This document shows positions 48,491 through 62,433 of a stretch of DNA of 64,000 nucleotides, piece by piece. The notes beneath the pieces were generated by a model. The model ran no database searches and was not told where the DNA came from. It worked only from the letters and a program-made list of their open reading frames with translations. Every line of letters begins with the position of its first letter. Positions within the stretch are counted from its first letter, which is position 1. The position numbers and the translations under genes were made by a program. The DNA is taken from positions 744,001-808,000 of the forward strand of contig OZ176050.1 of the NCBI GenBank assembly GCA_964247055.1. The letters run 5' to 3'. This stretch comes from Paragordius varius (Eukaryota; Nematomorpha).

Positions 48491-51400
48491 CATCACCCCA
48501 AATATTTTCGAGATCGGAGTATAAATGTAATTTTTATGAATTTTTTAAATATTTAAAAAAATTATTTTATACGATTTTAAAAATAAAAATGGCTACCTAA
48601 AATCCAAATTTGATCAGGTGATGTCACCATAATTTTTTTTGGGTAGCCCTCTGGTATTTCCATCATCACCCCAAATATTTTCGAGATCAGACTATAAATG
48701 TAATTTTTTTAAATATTTAAAAAATTTATTTTATACGATTTTAAAAATAAAAATGGCTACCTAAAATCCAAATTTGATCAGGTGATGTCACCATAATTTT
48801 TTTTGGGTAGCCCTATGGTAGTTCCATCATCACCCCAAATATTGTCGAGATCGGAGTATAAATGTAATTTTTTTGAATTTTTTAAATATTTAAAAAATTT
48901 ATTTTATACGATTTTAAAAATAAAAATGGCTACCTAAAATCCAAATTTGATAAGGTGATGTCGCCATAATTTTTTTTGGGTAGCCCTATGGTAGTTCCAT
49001 CATCACCCCAAATATTGTCGAGATCGGAGTATAAATGTAATTTTTTTGAATTTTTTAAATATTTAAAAAATTTATTTTATACGATTTTAAAAATAAAAAT
49101 GGCTACCTAAAATCCAAATTTGATCAGGTGATGTCACCATAATTTTTTTTGGGTAGCCCTATGGTAGTTCCATCATCACCCCAAATATTGTCGAGATCGG
49201 AGTATAAATGTAATTTTTTTGAATTTTTTAAATATTTAAAAAATTTATTTTATACGATTTTAAAAATAAAAATGGCTACCTAAAATCCAAATTTGATCAG
49301 GTGATGTCACCATAATTTTTTTTGCGTAGCCCTATGGTAGTTCCATCATCACCCCAAATATTTTGGGGATCGGACTATAAATGTAATTTTTATGAATATT
49401 TTAAATATTTAAAAAATTTATTTTATACGATTTTAAAAATAAAAATGGCTACCTAAAATCCAAATTTGATCAGGTGATGTCACTATAATTTTTTTTGGGT
49501 AGCCCTATGGTAGTTCCATCATCACCCCAAATATTTTGGGGATCGGAGTATAAATGTAATTTTTATGAATTTTTTAAATATTTAAAAAATTTATTTTATA
49601 CGATTTTAAAAATAAAAATGGCTACAAAAATCCAAATTTGATCAGGTGATGTCGCCAAATTTTTTTTGGGTAGACCTATAGTAGTTCCATCATCACCCCA
49701 AATATTTTCGAGATCGGAGTATAAATGTAATTTTTATGAATTTTTTAAATATTTAAAAAATTTATTTTCTACGATTTTAAAAATAAAAATGGCTACCTAA
49801 AATCCAAATTTGATCAGGTGATGTCACCATAATTTTTTTGGGTAGCCCTATGGTAGTTCCATCATCACCCCAAATATTTTCGAGATCGGAGTATAAATGT
49901 AATTTTTATGAATTTTTTAAATATTTAAAAAATTTATTTTATACGATTTTAAAAATAAAAATGGCTACCTAAAATCCAAATTTGATCAGGTGATGTCGCC
50001 AAGATTTTTTTTGGGTAGCCCTATGGTAGTTCCATCATCACCCCAAATATTTTCGAGATCGGACTATAAATGTAATTTTTATGAATTTTTTAAATATTTA
50101 AAAAATTTATTTTATACGATTTTAAAAATAAAAATGGCTACCTAAATATCCAAATTTGATCAGGTGATGTCGCCAAAATTTTTTTTGGGTAGCCCTATAG
50201 TAGTTCCATCATCACCCCAAATTTTTTGGGGATCGGACTATAAATGTAATTTTTATGAATTTTTTAAATATTTAAAAAATTTATTTTTTACGATTTTAAA
50301 AATAAAAATGGCTACCTAAAATCCAAATTTGATCAGGTGATGTCACCATAATTTTTTTGGGTAGCCCTATGGTAGTTCCATCATCACCCCAAATATTTTC
50401 GAGATCGGAGTATAAATCTAATTTTTATGAATTTTTTAAATATTTAAAAAATTTATTTTATACGATTTTAAAAATAAAAATGGCTACCTAAAATCCAAAT
50501 TTGATCAGGTGATGTCACTATAATTTTTATGGGTAGCCCTATGGTAGTTCCATCATCACCCCAAATATTTTGGGGATCGGACTATAAATGTAATTTTTAT
50601 GAATTTTTTAAATATTTAAAAAATTTATTTTATACGATTTTAAAAATAAAAATGGCTACCTAAAATCCAAATTTGATCAGGTGATGTCGCCATAATTTTT
50701 TTTGGGTAGCCCTATCACCCCAAATATTTTCGAGATCGGAGTATAAATGTAATTTTTATGAATTTTTTAAATATTTAAAAAATTTATTTTATACGATTTT
50801 AAAAATAAAAATGGCTACCTAAAATCCAAATTTGATCAGGTGATGTCGCCATAATTTTTTTTGGGTAGCCCTATAGTAGTTCCATCATCACCCCAAATAT
50901 TTTGGGGATCGGAGTATAAATGTAATTTTTATGAATTTTTTAAATATTTAAAAAATTTATTTTATACGATTTTAAAAATAAAAATGGCTACCTAAAATCC
51001 AAATTTGATCAGGTGATGTCGCCATAATTTTTTTTGGGTAGCCCTATTCCATCATCACCCCAAATATTGTCGAGATCGGAGTATAAATGTAATTTTTATG
51101 AATTTTTTAAATATTTAAAAAATTTATTTTATACGATTTTAAAAATAAAAATGGCTACCTAAAATCCAAATTTGATCAGGTGATGTCACCATAATTTTTT
51201 TTGCATAGCCCTATGGTAGTTCCATCATCACCCCAAATATTTTCGAGATCGGAGTATAAATGTAATTTTTATGAATTTTTTAAATATTTAAAAAAATTAT
51301 TTTATACGATTTTAAAAATAAAAATGGCTACCTAAAATCCAAATTTGATCAGGTGATGTCACCATAATTTTTTTTGCGTAGCCCTATGGTATTTCCATCA

Positions 51401-51752
51401 TCACCCCAAATATTTTGGGGATCAGACTATAAATGTAATTTTTTTAAATATTTAAAAAATTTATTTTATACGATTTTAAAAATAAAAATGGCTACCTAAA
51501 ATCCAAATTTGATCAGGTGATGTCGCCATAATTTTTTTTGGGTAGCCCTATGGTAGTTCCATCATCACCCCAAATATTTTGGGGATCGGACTATAAATGT
51601 AATTTTTATGAATTTTTTAAATATTTAATAAATTTATTTTATACGATTTTAAAAATAAAAATGGCTACCTAAAATCCAAATTTGATCAGGTGATGTCACT
51701 ATAATTTTTTTTGGGTAGCCCTATGGTAGTTCCATCATCACCCCAAATATTT
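48491..51752 (+). repeat. 3.3-kb block, copy 2 of the 5,125-bp pair
   Basis: Second copy of 43,366-46,627, same marker order throughout. The intervening 1.9 kb (46.6-48.5 kb) is itself assembled from pieces of the same material: a third copy of the CTACAAAAATCC block and a short piece resembling 43.3 and 45.6 kb. Confidence 0.83.
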
Positions 51753-52707
51753 TCGAGATCGGAGTATAAATGTAATTTTTATGAATTTTTTAAATATTTA
51801 AAAAATTTATTTTATACGATTTTAAAAATAAAAATGGCTACCTAAAATCCAAATTTGATCAGGTGATGTCACTATAATTTTTTTTGGGTAGCCCTATGGT
51901 AGTTCCATCATCACCCCAAATATTTTCGAGATCGGAGTATAAATGTAATTTTTATGAATTTTTTAAATATTTAAAAAATTAATTTTTATACGATTTTAAA
52001 ATAAAAATGGCTACCTAAAATCCAAATTTGATCAGGTGATGTCACCATAATTTTTTTTGGGTAGCCCTATGGTAGTTCCATCATCACCCCAAATATTTTG
52101 GGGATCGGACTATAAATGTACTTTTTATGAATTTTTTAAATATTTAAAAAATTTATTTTATACGATTTTAAAAATAAAAATGGCTACCTAAAATCCAAAT
52201 TTGATCAGGTGATGTCACTATAATTTTTTTTGGGTAGCCCTATGGTAGTTCCATCATCACCCCAAATATTTTCGAGATCGGAGTATAAATGTAATTTTTA
52301 TGAATTTTTTAAATATTTAAAAAATTTATTTTATACGATTTTAAAATAAAAATGGCTACCTAAAATCCAAATTTGATCAGGTGATGTCACCATAATTTTT
52401 TTTGGGTAGCCCTATGGTAGTTCCATCATCACCCCAAATATTTTGGGGATCGGACTATAAATGTAATTTTTATGAATTTTTTAAATATTTAAAAAATTTA
52501 TTTTTTACGATTTTAAAAATAAAAATGGCTACCTAAAATCCAAATTTGATCAGGTGATGTCACCATAATTTTTTTGGGTAGCCCTATGGTAGTTCCATCA
52601 TCACCCCAAATATTTTCGAGATCGGAGTATAAATCTAATTTTTATGAATTTTTTAAATATTTAAAAAATTTATTTTATACGATTTTAAAAATAAAAATGG
52701 CTACAAA

Positions 52708-54401
52708 AATCCAAATTTGATCAGGTGATGTCGCCAAATTTTTTTTGGGTAGACCTATAGTAGTTCCATCATCACCCCAAATATTTTCGAGATCGGAGTA
52801 TAAATGTAATTTTTATGAATTTTTTAAATATTTAAAAAATTTATTTTCTACGATTTTAAAAATAAAAATGGCTACCTAAAATCCAAATTTGATCAGGTGA
52901 TGTCACCATAATTTTTTTGGGTAGCCCTATGGTAGTTCCATCATCACCCCAAATATTTTCGAGATCGGAGTATAAATGTAATTTTTATGAATTTTTTAAA
53001 TATTTAAAAAATTTATTTTATACGATTTTAAAAATAAAAATGGCTACCTAAAATCCAAATTTGATCAGGTGATGTCGCCATAATTTTTTTGGGTAGTCCT
53101 ATGGTAGTTCCATCATCACCCCAAATATTTTGGAGGATCGGACTATAAATGTAATTTTTATGAATTTTATAAATATTTAAAAAATTTATTTTATACGATT
53201 TTAAAAATAAAAATGGCTACCTAAAATCCAAATTTGATCAGGTGATGTCACCATAATTTTTTTTGGGTAGCCCTGTGGTAGTTCCATCATCACCCCAAAT
53301 ATTTTCGAGATCGGAGTATAAATGTAATTTTTATGAATTTTTTAAATATTTAAAAAATTTATTTTATACGATTTTAAAAATAAAAATGGCTACCTAAAAT
53401 CCAAATTTGATCAGGTGATGTCACCATAATTTTTTTTGGGTAGCCCTATGGTAGTTCCATCATCACCCCAAATATTGTCGAGATCGGAGTATAAATGTAA
53501 TTTTTTTGAATTTTTTAAATATTTAAAAAATTTATTTTATACGATTTTAAAAATAAAAATGGCTACCTAAAATCCAAATTTGATCAGGTGATGTCGCCAA
53601 ATTTTTTTTGGGTAGACCTATAGTAGTTCCATCATCACCCCAAATATTTTCGAGATCGGAGTATAAATGTAATTTTTATGAATTTTTTAAATATTTAAAA
53701 AATTTATTTTCTACGATTTTAAAAATAAAAATGGCTACCTAAAATCCAAATTTGATCAGGTGATGTCACCATAATTTTTTTGGGTAGCCCTATGGTAGTT
53801 CCATCATCACCCCAAATATTTTCGAGATCGGAGTATAAATGTAATTTTTATGAATTTTTTAAATATTTAAAAAATTTATTTTATACGATTTTAAAAATAA
53901 AAATGGCTACCTAAAATCGAAATTTGATCAGGTGATGTCGCCATAATTTTTTTGGGTAGTCCTATGGTAGTTCCATCATCACCCCAAATATTTTGGAGGA
54001 TCGGACTATAAATGTAATTTTTATGAATTTTTTAAATATTTAAAAAATTTATTTTATACGATTTTAAAAATAAAAATGGCTACCTAAAATCCAAATTTGA
54101 TCAGGTGATGTCACCATAATTTTTTTTGGGTAGCCCTGTGGTAGTTCCATCATCACCCCAAATATTTTCGAGATCGGAGTATAAATGTAATTTTTATGAA
54201 TTTTTTAAATATTTAAAAAATTTATTTTATACGATTTTAAAAATAAAAATGGCTACCTAAAATCCAAATTTGATCAGGTGATGTCACCATAATTTTTTTT
54301 GGGTAGCCCTATGGTAGTTCCATCATCACCCCAAATATTGTCGAGATCGGAGTATAAATGTAATTTTTTTGAATTTTTTAAATATTTAAAAAATTTATTT
54401 T
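52708..54401 (+). repeat. 5-mer contiguous tandem duplication, period 863 bp
   Basis: Copies at about 52,708-53,538 and 53,571-54,401. Markers: GTAGACCTATAG (AGACC at 52,751 and 53,614), TTTTCTACG, GGGTAGTCC, TTTTGGAGGATCGG (TGGAGG at 53,131 and 53,994) and GCCCTGTGG. The spacing is five monomers less 2 bp. Copy 2 has CGAAATTTG where copy 1 has CCAAATTTG. Confidence 0.8.
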
Positions 54402-55089
54402 CTACGATTTTAAAAATAAAAATGGCTACCTAAAATCCAAATTTGATCAGGTGATGTCACCATAATTTTTTTGGGTAGCCCTATGGTAGTTCCATCATCA
54501 CCCCAAATATTTTCGAGATCGGACTATAAATGTAATTTTTATGAATTTTTTAAATATTTAAAAAATTTATTTTATACGATTTTAAAAATAAAAATGGCTA
54601 CCTAAAATCCAAATTTGATCAGGTGATGTCGCCATAATTTTTTTGGGTAGTCCTATGGTAGTTCCATCATCACCCCAAATATTTTGGAGGATCGGACTAT
54701 AAATGTAATTTTTATGAATTTTTTAAATATTTAAAAAATTTATTTTATACGATTTTAAAAATAAAAATGGCTACCTAAAATCCAAATTTGATCAGGTGAT
54801 GTCACCATAATTTTTTTTGGGTAGCCCTGTGGTAGTTCCATCATCACCCCAAATATTTTCGAGATCGGAGTATAAATGTAATTTTTATGAATTTTTTAAA
54901 TATTTAAAAAATTTATTTTATACGATTTTAAAAATAAAAATGGCTACCTAAAATCCAAATTTGATCAGGTGATGTCACCATAATTTTTTTTGGGTAGCCC
55001 TATGGTAGTTCCATCATCACCCCAAATATTGTCGAGATCGGAGTATAAATGTAATTTTTTTGAATTTTTTAAATATTTAAAAAATTTAT
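53652..55089 (+). repeat. 4-mer contiguous tandem duplication, period 691 bp
   Basis: Copies at about 53,652-54,398 and 54,343-55,089. TTTTGGAGGATCGG recurs at 53,994 and 54,685 with GGGTAGTCC and GCCCTGTGG, so this family of units now exists three times. The spacing is four monomers less 1 bp. It begins inside copy 2 of the 863-bp duplication. Confidence 0.8.
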
Positions 55090-57629
55090 TTTATACGATT
55101 TTAAAAATAAAAATGGCTACCTAAAATCCAAATTTGATCAGGTGATGTCGCCATAATTTTTTTTCCGTAGCCCTATGGTAGTTCCATCATCACCCCAAAT
55201 ATTTTGGGGATCGGACTATAAATGTAATTTTTATGAATTTTTTAAATATTTAAAAAATTTATTTTATACGATTTTAAAAATAAAAATGGCTACCTAAAAT
55301 CCAAATTTGATCAGGTGATGTCACCATAATTTTTTTTGGGTAGCCCTATGGTAGTTCCATCATCACCCCAAATATTTTCGAGATCGGAGTATAAATGTAA
55401 TTTTTATGAATTTTTTAAATATTTAAAAAATTTATTTTATACGATATTAAAAATAAAAATGGCTACCTAAAATCCAAATTTGATCAGGTGATGTCACCAT
55501 AATTTTTTTTGGGTAGCCCTATGGTAATTCCATCATCACCCCAAATATTGTCGAGATCGGAGTATAAATGTAATTTTTTTGAATTTTTTAAATATTTAAA
55601 AAATTTATATTATACGATTTTAAAAATAAAAATGGCTACCTAAAATCCAAATTTGATCAGGTGATGTCGCCATAATTTTTTTTGGGTAGCCCTATGGTAG
55701 TTCCATCATCACCCCAAATATTGTCGAGATCGGAGTATAAATGTATTTTTTATGAATTTTTTAAATATTTAAAAAATTTATTTTATACGATTTTAAAAAT
55801 ATAAATGGCTACCTAAAATCCAAATTTGATCAGGTGATGTCACTATAATTTTTTTTTAGTAGCCCTATGGTAGTTTCATCATCACCCCAAATATTTTGGA
55901 GATCGGAGTACAAATGTAATTTTTATGAATTTTTTAAATATTTAAAAAATTTATTTTATACGATTTTAAAAATAAAAATGGCTACCTAAAATCCAAATTT
56001 GATCAGGTGATGTCACTATAATTTTTTTTGGGTAGCCCTATAGTTCCATCATCACCCCAAATATTTTCGAGATCGGAGTATAAATGTAATTTTTATGAAT
56101 TTTTTAAATATTTAAAAAATTTATTTTATACGATTTTAAAATAAAAATGGCTACCTAAAATCCAAATTTGATCAGGTGATGTCACCATAATTTTTTTTGG
56201 GTAGCCCTATGGTAGTTCCATCATCACCCCAAATATTGTCGAGATCGGAGTATAAATGTAATTTTTTTGAATTTTTTAAATATTTAAAAAATTTATTTTA
56301 TACGATTTTAAAAATAAAAATGGCTACCTAAAATCCAAATTTGATCAGGTGATGTCGCCATAATTTTTTTTGGGTAGCCCTATGGTAGTTCCATCATCAC
56401 CCCAAATATTTTCGAGATCGGAGTATAAATGTAATTTTTATGAATTTTTTAAATATTTAAAAAATTTATTTTATACGATATTAAAAATAAAAATGGCTAC
56501 CTAAAATCCAAATTTGATCAGGTAATGTCGCCATAATTTTTTTTGGGTAGCCCTATAGTAGTTCCATCATCACCCCAAATATTTTCGAGATCGGAGTATA
56601 AATGTAATTTTTATGAATTTTTTAAATATTTAAAAAATTTATTTAATACGATTTTAAAAATAAAAATGGCTACCTAAAATCCAAATTTGATCAGGTGATG
56701 TCACTATATTTTTTTTTGGGTAGCCCTATGGTAGTTCCATCATCACCCCAAATATTGTCGAGATCGGAGTATAAATGTAATTTTTATGAATTATTTAAAT
56801 ATTTAAATAATTTATTTTATACGATTTTAAAAATAAAAATGGCTACCTAAAATCCAAATTTGATCAGGAGATGTCACCATAATTTTTTTTGGGTAGCCCT
56901 ATGGTAGTTCCATCATCACCCCAAATATTTTCGAGATCGGAGTATAAATGTAATTTTTATGAATTTTTTAAATATTTAAAAAATTGATTTTATACGATTT
57001 TAAAAATAAAAATGGCTACCTAAAATCCAAATTTGATCAGGTGATGTTACTATATTTTTTTGGGTAGCCCTATGGTAGTTCCATCATCACCCCAAATATT
57101 GTCGAGATCGGAGTATAAATGTAATTTTTTTAAATTTTTTAAATATTTAAAAAATTTATTTTATACGATTTTAAAAATAAAAATATCTACCTAAAATCCA
57201 AATTTGATCAGGTGATGTCGCCATAATTTTTTTTGTGTAGCCCTATGGTAGTTCCATCATAACCCCAAATATTTTTGAGATCGGACTTTAAATGTAATTT
57301 TTATGAATTTTTTAAAAAAAAATTTATTTTATACGATTTTAAAAATAAAAATGGCTACCTAAAATCCAAATTTGATCAGGTGATGTCACCATAATTTTTT
57401 TTGGGTAGCCCTATGGTGGTTCCATCATCACCCCAAATATTTTCGAGATCGGAGTATAAATGTAATTTTTATGAATTTTTTAAATATTTAAAAAATTTAT
57501 TTTATACGATTTTAAAAATAAAAATGGCTACCTAAAATCCAAATTTGATCAGGTGATGTCGCCATAATATTTTTTGGGTAGCCCTATGGTAGTTCCATCA
57601 TCACCCCAAATATTTTCGAGATCGGAGTA

Positions 57630-59720
57630 TAAATGTAATTTTTATGAATTTTTTAAATATTTAAAAAATTTATTTTATACGATATTAAAAATAAAAATGG
57701 CTACCTAAAATCCAAATTTGATCAGGTGATGTCACCATAATTTTTTTGGGTAGCTCTATGGTAGTTCCATCATCACCCCAAATATTTTCGAGATCGGAGT
57801 ATAAATGTAATTTTTATGAATTTTTTAAATATTTAAAAAATTTATTTATTACGATTTTAAAAATAAAAATGGCTACCTAAAATCCAAATTTGATCAGGTG
57901 ATGTCATTATAATTTTTTTTGGGTAGCCCTATGGTAGTTCCATCATCACCCCAAATATTTTCGAGATCGGAGTATAAATGTAATTTTTATGAATTTTTTA
58001 AATATTTAAAAAATTTATTTTATACGATTTTAAAATAAAAATGGCTACCTAAAATCCAAATTTGATCAGGTGATGTCACCATAATTTTTTTTGGGTAGCC
58101 CTATGGTAGTTCCATCATCACCCCAAATATTGTCGAGATCGGAGTATAAATGTAATTTTTTTGAATTTTTTAAATATTTAAAAAATTTATTTAATACGAT
58201 TTTAAAAATAAAAATGGCTACCTAAAATCCAAATTTGATCAGGTGATGTCACTATATTTTTTTTTGGGTAGCCCTATGGTAGTTCCATCATCACCCCAAA
58301 TATTGTCGAGATCGGAGTATAAATGTAATTTTTTTGAATTTTTTAAATATTTAAAAAATTTATTTTATACGATTTTAAAAATAAAAATGGCTACCTAAAA
58401 TCCAAATTTGATCAGGTGATGTCACCATAATTTTTTTGGGTAGCCCTATGGTAGTTCCATCATCACCCCAAATATTTTCGAGATCGGAGTATAAATGTAA
58501 TTTTTATGAATTTTTTAAATATTTAAAAAATTTATTTAATACGATTTTAAAAATAAAAATGGCTACCTAAAATCCAAATTTGATCAGGTGATGTCACTAT
58601 ATTTTTTTTTGGGTAGCCCTATGGTAGTTCCATCATCACCCCAAATATTGTCGAGATCGGAGTATAAATGTAATTTTTATGAATTTTTTAAATATTTAAA
58701 AAATTTATTTTATACGATATTAAAAATAAAAATGGCTACCTAAAATCCAAATTTGATCAGGTGATGTCACCATAATTTTTTTGGGTAGCTCTATGGTAGT
58801 TCCATCATCACCCCAAATATTTTCGAGATCGGAGTATAAATGTAATTTTTATGAATTTTTTAAATATTTAAAAAATTTATTTATTACGATTTTAAAAATA
58901 AAAATGGCTACCTAAAATCCAAATTTGATCAGGTGATGTCATTATAATTTTTTTTGGGTAGCCCTATGGTAGTTCCATCATCACCCCAAATATTTTCGAG
59001 ATCGGAGTATAAATGTAATTTTTATGAATTTTTTAAATATTTAAAAAATTTATTTTATACGATTTTAAAATAAAAATGGCTACCTAAAATCCAAATTTGA
59101 TCAGGTGATGTCACCATAATTTTTTTTGGGTAGCCCTATGGTAGTTCCATCATCACCCCAAATATTGTCGAGATCGGAGTATAAATGTAATTTTTTTGAA
59201 TTTTTTAAATATTTAAAAAATTTATTTAATACGATTTTAAAAATAAAAATGGCTACCTAAAATCCAAATTTGATCAGGTGATGTCACTATATTTTTTTTT
59301 GGGTAGCCCTATGGTAGTTCCATCATCACCCCAAATATTGTCGAGATCGGAGTATAAATGTAATTTTTTTGAATTTTTTAAATATTTAAAAAATTTATTT
59401 TATACGATTTTAAAAATAAAAATGGCTACCTAAAATCCAAATTTGATCAGGTGATGTCACCATAATTTTTTTGGGTAGCCCTATGGTAGTTCCATCATCA
59501 CCCCAAATATTTTCGAGATCGGAGTATAAATGTAATTTTTATGAATTTTTTAAATATTTAAAAAATTTATTTAATACGATTTTAAAAATAAAAATGGCTA
59601 CCTAAAATCCAAATTTGATCAGGTGATGTCACTATATTTTTTTTTGGGTAGCCCTATGGTAGTTCCATCATCACCCCAAATATTGTCGAGATCGGAGTAT
59701 AAATGTAATTTTTATGAATT
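57630..59720 (+). repeat. 6-mer contiguous tandem duplication, period 1,035 bp
   Basis: Copies at about 57,630-58,685 and 58,665-59,720. Markers: GGGTAGCTCTATGG (TAGCTC at 57,751 and 58,786), TTTATTTATTACG (57,841 and 58,876), GTCATTATAATT, ATTTAATACG and CACTATATTTTTTTT. These variants are found only in the last 8 kb of the window. Confidence 0.8.
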
Positions 59721-59984
59721 ATTTAAATATTTAAATAATTTATTTTATACGATTTTAAAAATAAAAATGGCTACCTAAAATCCAAATTTGATCAGGTGAT
59801 GTCACCATAATTTTTTTTGGGTAGCCCTATGGTAGTTCCATCATCACCCCAAATATTGTCGAGATCGGAGTATAAATGTAATTTTTTTCAATTTTTTAAA
59901 TATTTAAAAAATTTATTTTATACGATTTTAAAAATAAAAATGGCTACCTATAATGCAAATTTGATCAGGTGATGTCGCGATAAT

Positions 59985-62433
59985 TTTTTTTGGGTAGCCC
60001 TATGGTAGTTCCATCATAACCCCAAATATTTTGGGGATCGGACTATAAATGTAATTTTTTTGAATTTTTTAAATATTTAAAAAATTTATTTTATACGATT
60101 TTAAAAATAAAAATGGCTACCTAAAATCCAAATTTGATCAGCTGATGTCACCATAATTTTTTTGGGTAGCCCTATGGTAGTTCCATCATCACCCCAAATA
60201 TTTTCGAGATCGGAGTATAAATGTAATTTTTATGAATTTTTTAAATATTTAAAAAATTTATTTAATACGATTTTAAAAATAAAAATGGCTACCTAAAATC
60301 CAAATTTGATCAGGTGATGTCACTATATTTTTTTTTGGGTAGCCCTATGGTAGTTCCATCATCACCCCAAATATTGTCGAGATCGGAGTATAAATGTAAT
60401 TTTTTTGAATTTTTTAAATATTTAAAAAATTTATTTTATACGATTTTAAAAATAAAAATGGCTACCTAAAATCCAAATTTGATCAGGTGATGTCACCATA
60501 ATTTTTTTGGGTAGCCCTATGGTAGTTCCATCATCACCCCAAATATTTTCGAGATCGGAGTATAAATGTAATTTTTATGAATTTTTTAAATATTTAAAAA
60601 ATTTATTTAATACGATTTTAAAAATAAAAATGGCTACCTAAAATCCAAATTTGATCAGGTGATGTCACTATATTTTTTTTTGGGTAGCCCTATGGTAGTT
60701 CCATCATCACCCCAAATATTGTCGAGATTGGAGTATAAATGTAATTTTTATGAATTATTTAAATATTTAAATAATTTATTTTATACGATTTTAAAAATAA
60801 AAATGGCTACCTAAAATCCAAATTTGATCAGGTGATGTCACCATAATTTTTTTTGGGTAGCCCTATGGTAGTTCCATCATCACCCCAAATATTGTCGAGA
60901 TCGGAGTATAAATGTAATTTTTTTCAATTTTTTAAATATTTAAAAAATTTATTTTATACGATTTTAAAAATAAAAATGGCTACCTATAATGCAAATTTGA
61001 TCAGGTGATGTCGCGATAATTTTTTTTGGGTAGCCCTATGGTAGTTCCAACATCACCCCAAATATTTTCGAGATCGGAGTATAAATGTAATTTTTTTCAA
61101 TTTTTTAAATATTTAAAAAATTTATTTTATACGATTTTAAAAATAAAAATGGCTACCTAAAATCCAAATTTGATCAGGTGATGTCACTATATTTTTTTTG
61201 GGTAGCCCTATGGTAGTTCCATCATAACCCCAAATATTTTGGGGATCGGACTATAAATGTAATTTTTTTGAATTTTTTAAATATTTAAAAAATTTATTTT
61301 ATACGATTTTAAAAATAAAAATGGCTACCTAAAATCCAAATTTGATCAGCTGATGTCACCATAATTTTTTTGGGTAGCCCTATGGTAGTTCCATCATCAC
61401 CCCAAATATTTTCGAGATCGGAGTATAAATGTAATTTTTATGAATTTTTTAAATATTTAAAAAATTTATTTAATACGATTTTAAAAATAAAAATGGCTAC
61501 CTAAAATCCAAATTTGATCAGGTGATGTCACTATATTTTTTTTTGGGTAGCCCTATGGTAGTTCCATCATCACCCCAAATATTGTCGAGATCGGAGTATA
61601 AATGTAATTTTTTTGAATTTTTTAAATATTTAAAAAATTTATTTTATACGATTTTAAAAATAAAAATGGCTACCTAAAATCCAAATTTGATCAGGTGATG
61701 TCACCATAATTTTTTTGGGTAGCCCTATGGTAGTTCCATCATCACCCCAAATATTTTCGAGATCGGAGTATAAATGTAATTTTTATGAATTTTTTAAATA
61801 TTTAAAAAATTTATTTAATACGATTTTAAAAATAAAAATGGCTACCTAAAATCCAAATTTGATCAGGTGATGTCACTATATTTTTTTTTGGGTAGCCCTA
61901 TGGTAGTTCCATCATCACCCCAAATATTGTCGAGATTGGAGTATAAATGTAATTTTTATGAATTATTTAAATATTTAAATAATTTATTTTATACGATTTT
62001 AAAAATAAAAATGGCTACCTAAAATCCAAATTTGATCAGGTGATGTCACCATAATTTTTTTTGGGTAGCCCTATGGTAGTTCCATCATCACCCCAAATAT
62101 TGTCGAGATCGGAGTATAAATGTAATTTTTTTCAATTTTTTAAATATTTAAAAAATTTATTTTATACGATTTTAAAAATAAAAATGGCTACCTATAATGC
62201 AAATTTGATCAGGTGATGTCGCGATAATTTTTTTTGGGTAGCCCTATGGTAGTTCCAACATCACCCCAAATATTTTCGAGATCGGAGTATAAATGTAATT
62301 TTTTTCAATTTTTTAAATATTTAAAAAATTTATTTTATACGATTTTAAAAATAAAAATGGCTACCTAAAATCCAAATTTGATCAGGTGATGTCACTATAT
62401 TTTTTTTGGGTAGCCCTATGGTAGTTCCATCAT
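59985..62433 (+). repeat. 7-mer contiguous tandem duplication, period 1,208 bp
   Basis: Copies at about 59,985-61,225 and 61,193-62,433. Markers: CATAACCCC type-B unit (about 60,015 and 61,223), CAGCTGATG (GCTGATG at 60,141 and 61,349), GAGATTGGAG, TATAATGCAAATTTG with TCGCGATAA (TAATGC at 60,987 and 62,195) and TTCCAACATCACC. The spacing is seven monomers less 3 bp. Further scrambled pieces of the same set run on to the window end (TAATGC at 62,540, 63,399 and 63,918). Confidence 0.8.
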
